6,589 nt of DNA, taken from assembly GCA_002478145.1 (NCBI GenBank), contig DLMI01000063.1, forward strand, positions 1,936-8,524, given 5' to 3'. The notes under the pieces were generated by a model. The model was not told the DNA's origin. It made no database searches and saw only the letters and a list, made by a program, of their open reading frames with translations. How positions within the stretch are numbered: position 1 is the first letter of the stretch; every line of letters begins with the position of its first letter. Of the stretch, positions 5,050 to 6,589 are shown piece after piece. Origin of the DNA: Acidobacteria bacterium UBA7540. GTDB lineage: Bacteria > Acidobacteriota > Terriglobia > UBA7540. The position numbers and the translations under genes are program-made.

Positions 5050-6264
5050 ATGAACCGGCCACCCCTAGAGGTGGCCGATCTCATCCGCGTGGCGGGGCAG
5101 AAATTCATCGGACGCAGCCGCTCCTGGCTGACCGCCCAGCACCGCAAGGTCCTGGCGGCCATCGAGCGTTGCCGCACCGCCGCGCTCGGCGGGCATCGCG
5201 ATGAGTGTTCCCGCTGCGGGTATCGCGCCATCTCTTACAACTCCTGCAGAAATCGGCACTGTCCCAAGTGTCAGACCCAGGCCCGCGACCGCTGGTTGCA
5301 GGCGCGCCAGCAGGAACTCCTGCCCACCCGCTACGTGCATGTGGTCTTCACCCTTCCGCATCTTCTGGCGCCCTTGGCTTTGCAGAACAAGAAGGTTCTC
5401 TACGATCTGCTGTTCCGCGCCAGCGCCCAAACCCTGCTCGAAGTCGCTAGACATCCCCGGCATCTGGGTGCGGAGATCGGCTTCTTCAGTGTCCTCCACA
5501 CCTGGAACCAGAAGCTGGAGCATCATCCTCACGTCCATTGTGTGGTCCCCGCCGGCGGGCTCTCCCCCGATCACCAGCGCTGGCTCAACTCCCGTCGCCG
5601 CTTCTTTCTTCCCATCCCCGTCCTAGCCCGGGTTTTTCGGGGCAAGTTCGTCGCCGCTCTGAAACATGCTTTCGCCGAGGGCCAACTGGGCTTCCACGGC
5701 CAACTGAAGCCGCTCGCTTCTCTCCAAGCTTTCTCCTCTTTCCTGCGCCCACTCTTCCGTCGGGACTGGGTCGTCTACTGCAAACCGCCCTTCGGGGGTC
5801 CAGAATATGTCCTTCACTATCTGGGCGCCTACACCCATCGCGTCGCGATCTCCAATCATCGCCTTGTTTCCCTGACGGGCGACCAAGTCACCTTCCGCTG
5901 GCGAGACTCCGCCCACCGCAACCAGCAGCGCCTCATGACCCTGTCCGTGGACGAGTTCTTGCGACGTTTTCTGCTCCACGTGCTTCCCCCCGGCTTCGTG
6001 CGCATCCGCCACTTCGGTTTCCTCGCCCCTCGCCGTCGCGCTCGACTTCTACCCCTCTGTTTCCGGCTCCTGAGATCGGCGACCGATTCGCCCCAGGCTC
6101 AACCACCCACCCCAGGGGACGGGGAGGTTCCCTCCACCACCCCGCCTTCTTCCTCTCCCTGGACCTGTCCCCGATGCGGCGGGCCCATGACCATCTTGGA
6201 GCGACTCAGCGCAGCCCAGATTGCCCTGCGTTCTCCACCCCTTCCCCTGGCGAGGAACTCATGA
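5050..6264 (+). CDS. tnpA: IS91-family transposase (HUH, Y2 type)
   Basis: This is a 404-residue rolling-circle transposase of normal family length and apparently intact. The N-terminal zinc-binding domain has Cys53 and Cys56 in CSRC, Cys66, and Cys71 and Cys74 in HCPKCQ. The HUH metal-binding motif is HHPHVHC (His161 and His163), in the typical context SVLHTWNQKLEHHPHVHCVV. The tyrosines that attack and hold the cleaved strand are Tyr257 and Tyr261 in YLGAYTHRVAISN, matching the family's YxxxY. Near the C-terminus, CPRCGGPM (Cys373, Cys376) is a second zinc knuckle followed by the LERLSAAQIA segment seen in IS91/ISCR proteins. ATG 5050 follows GGGAG (5037-5041) by 8 nt and directly follows the integrase stop. 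In these elements the enzyme nicks at the 3' oriIS and transfers one strand, with no target duplication. RIT transcription may now read into it. Confidence 0.95.
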   Translation: MNRPPLEVADLIRVAGQKFIGRSRSWLTAQHRKVLAAIERCRTAALGGHRDECSRCGYRAISYNSCRNRHCPKCQTQARDRWLQARQQELLPTRYVHVVFTLPHLLAPLALQNKKVLYDLLFRASAQTLLEVARHPRHLGAEIGFFSVLHTWNQKLEHHPHVHCVVPAGGLSPDHQRWLNSRRRFFLPIPVLARVFRGKFVAALKHAFAEGQLGFHGQLKPLASLQAFSSFLRPLFRRDWVVYCKPPFGGPEYVLHYLGAYTHRVAISNHRLVSLTGDQVTFRWRDSAHRNQQRLMTLSVDEFLRRFLLHVLPPGFVRIRHFGFLAPRRRARLLPLCFRLLRSATDSPQAQPPTPGDGEVPSTTPPSSSPWTCPRCGGPMTILERLSAAQIALRSPPLPLARNS

Positions 6265-6516
6265 AATTCTCGCCAGCATTCCCAAAAGGCTCAGGGCCTT
6301 CAGCCCCAACACTCTTCGTGTGCCTCTTCGCGCCCGCAACACCCTTTCACTGCCCCTGCATCGCTTTCTCTCAAGGTCCATCAACACTCCGATTACCTCT
6401 TCCGCCCCGCTTCGCCGCCCGTCCCACACACCTTTCTCGTGCGCCGCCCTCCCACCCAGCACCAGAAACGCGATTCAAATCCCATAGGGTCGTGACGCGG
6501 CTTCGTTCAAACGGCT
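6265..6516. other. Non-coding, C-rich downstream region; possible IS91 3' end
   Basis: I find no credible gene here. Short open frames exist, but their products are low-complexity (Arg, Pro, Ser rich) without motifs, as expected from a C-rich strand. The segment sits where an IS91 element keeps its origin end (oriIS). Near its right edge TTCAAACGG (6506-6514) resembles, from memory, the conserved CGTTTGAAC portion of the ISCR-type oriIS read on the other strand. That match is short and only suggestive. Confidence 0.4.
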
Positions 6517-6584
6517 GTATCGAAAGCGCGCCGTCGGGGCTCTCGCGCTGCCCCATCCCTTTTTCATCGGCGCGCTTCCGATAC
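6517..6584. repeat. 17-bp inverted repeat with inner hairpin
   Basis: GTATCGAAAGCGCGCCG (6517-6533) pairs with CGGCGCGCTTCCGATAC (6568-6584), 16 of 17 positions, around a 34-nt interior. The interior holds another perfect 5-bp stem, GGGGC (6536-6540) and GCCCC (6550-6554), and then a short T run (6560-6564). It could be the hairpin at the IS91 origin end, a bidirectional terminator-like structure, or the edge of another element beyond the window. The pairing is seen directly; the role is unknown. Confidence 0.6.
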
Positions 6585-6589
6585 GCATT

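Larger units (their letters stand above)
711..6589 (+). mobile_element. IS91-type element: tyrosine integrase gene plus HUH transposase gene, interrupted by a RIT element
   Basis: A XerC/D-like integrase gene (split into 731-1420 and 4855-5049) and an IS91-family transposase (5050-6264) abut with no spacer, TAG then ATG, consistent with one two-gene transposition unit. IS91 elements move by rolling-circle replication and have no terminal inverted repeats, so their ends are hard to place by eye. The left end is somewhere upstream of 731, where the group II intron also lies, and the right end is downstream of 6264, perhaps near 6500-6585 where hairpins cluster. The coordinates given are therefore only limits. 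Whether the integrase works with the transposase or is a passenger cannot be told from sequence. Confidence 0.6.

Noticed and set aside
6221..6487. Short open frame of 88 codons overlapping the transposase 3' end
   Set aside because: Composition is Arg/Pro/Ser rich from a C-rich strand, it overlaps the transposase in another frame, and shows no ribosome binding site or motif.
1..6589. CRISPR array, tRNA or rRNA genes
   Set aside because: No regularly spaced direct repeats and no tRNA or rRNA signatures were seen on either strand.

Overview
The window is a stack of nested bacterial mobile elements in GC-rich DNA. I see no ordinary chromosomal gene. All genes point right except a group II intron at the left edge, which points left. 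The content (an IS91-type element with its own integrase, a Recombinase-In-Trio element, a group II intron) suits many GC-rich Gram-negative or environmental bacteria; the sequence does not support a narrower taxonomic call.

Layout. (1) Positions 1 to about 690, minus strand: the 5' part of a group II intron, comprising structured RNA and then the first 80 codons of its reverse transcriptase/maturase, which leaves the window at base 1. (2) 731-1420 and 4855-5049: the two halves of one XerC/D-like tyrosine recombinase gene. Joined, they give a 294-residue protein with a complete R-K-H-R-H-Y active site, and its stop codon directly abuts the start of the next gene. (3) 5050-6264: a full-length IS91-family HUH transposase. 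Integrase plus transposase form an IS91-type two-gene element. (4) About 1420-4853: a complete-looking RIT (Recombinase In Trio) element inserted inside the integrase gene. It holds three translationally coupled tyrosine recombinases (ritA, ritB, ritC) between 32-bp perfect terminal inverted repeats. (5) 6265-6589: no convincing gene; a C-rich stretch followed by a strong inverted repeat.

The most interesting structure is at the RIT ends. The insertion falls within the Leu-Arg-His codons of the integrase's catalytic HxLRH motif. The right end carries a 34-bp imperfect palindrome that the left end lacks. If the ends are joined as in an excised circle, the terminal repeats and this palindrome form one 92-bp near-perfect palindrome. 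It contains two inverted recombinase core sites of the form 8-bp arm, 6-bp spacer, 8-bp arm. The spacer at the left junction (GAGGCA) and at the right junction (GCGCCA) differ, but each encodes Leu-Arg-His in the repaired integrase frame. This suggests that the element exchanges strands across a 6-bp coupling sequence and that its preferred target is the active-site codons of related tyrosine recombinase genes.

Working relationships: the three Rit proteins probably act together to move the RIT element. Its insertion separates the integrase from its last catalytic His and its Tyr, so the host integrase should be dead until precise excision. The IS91 transposase gene is intact and lies downstream of the RIT genes in the same direction.
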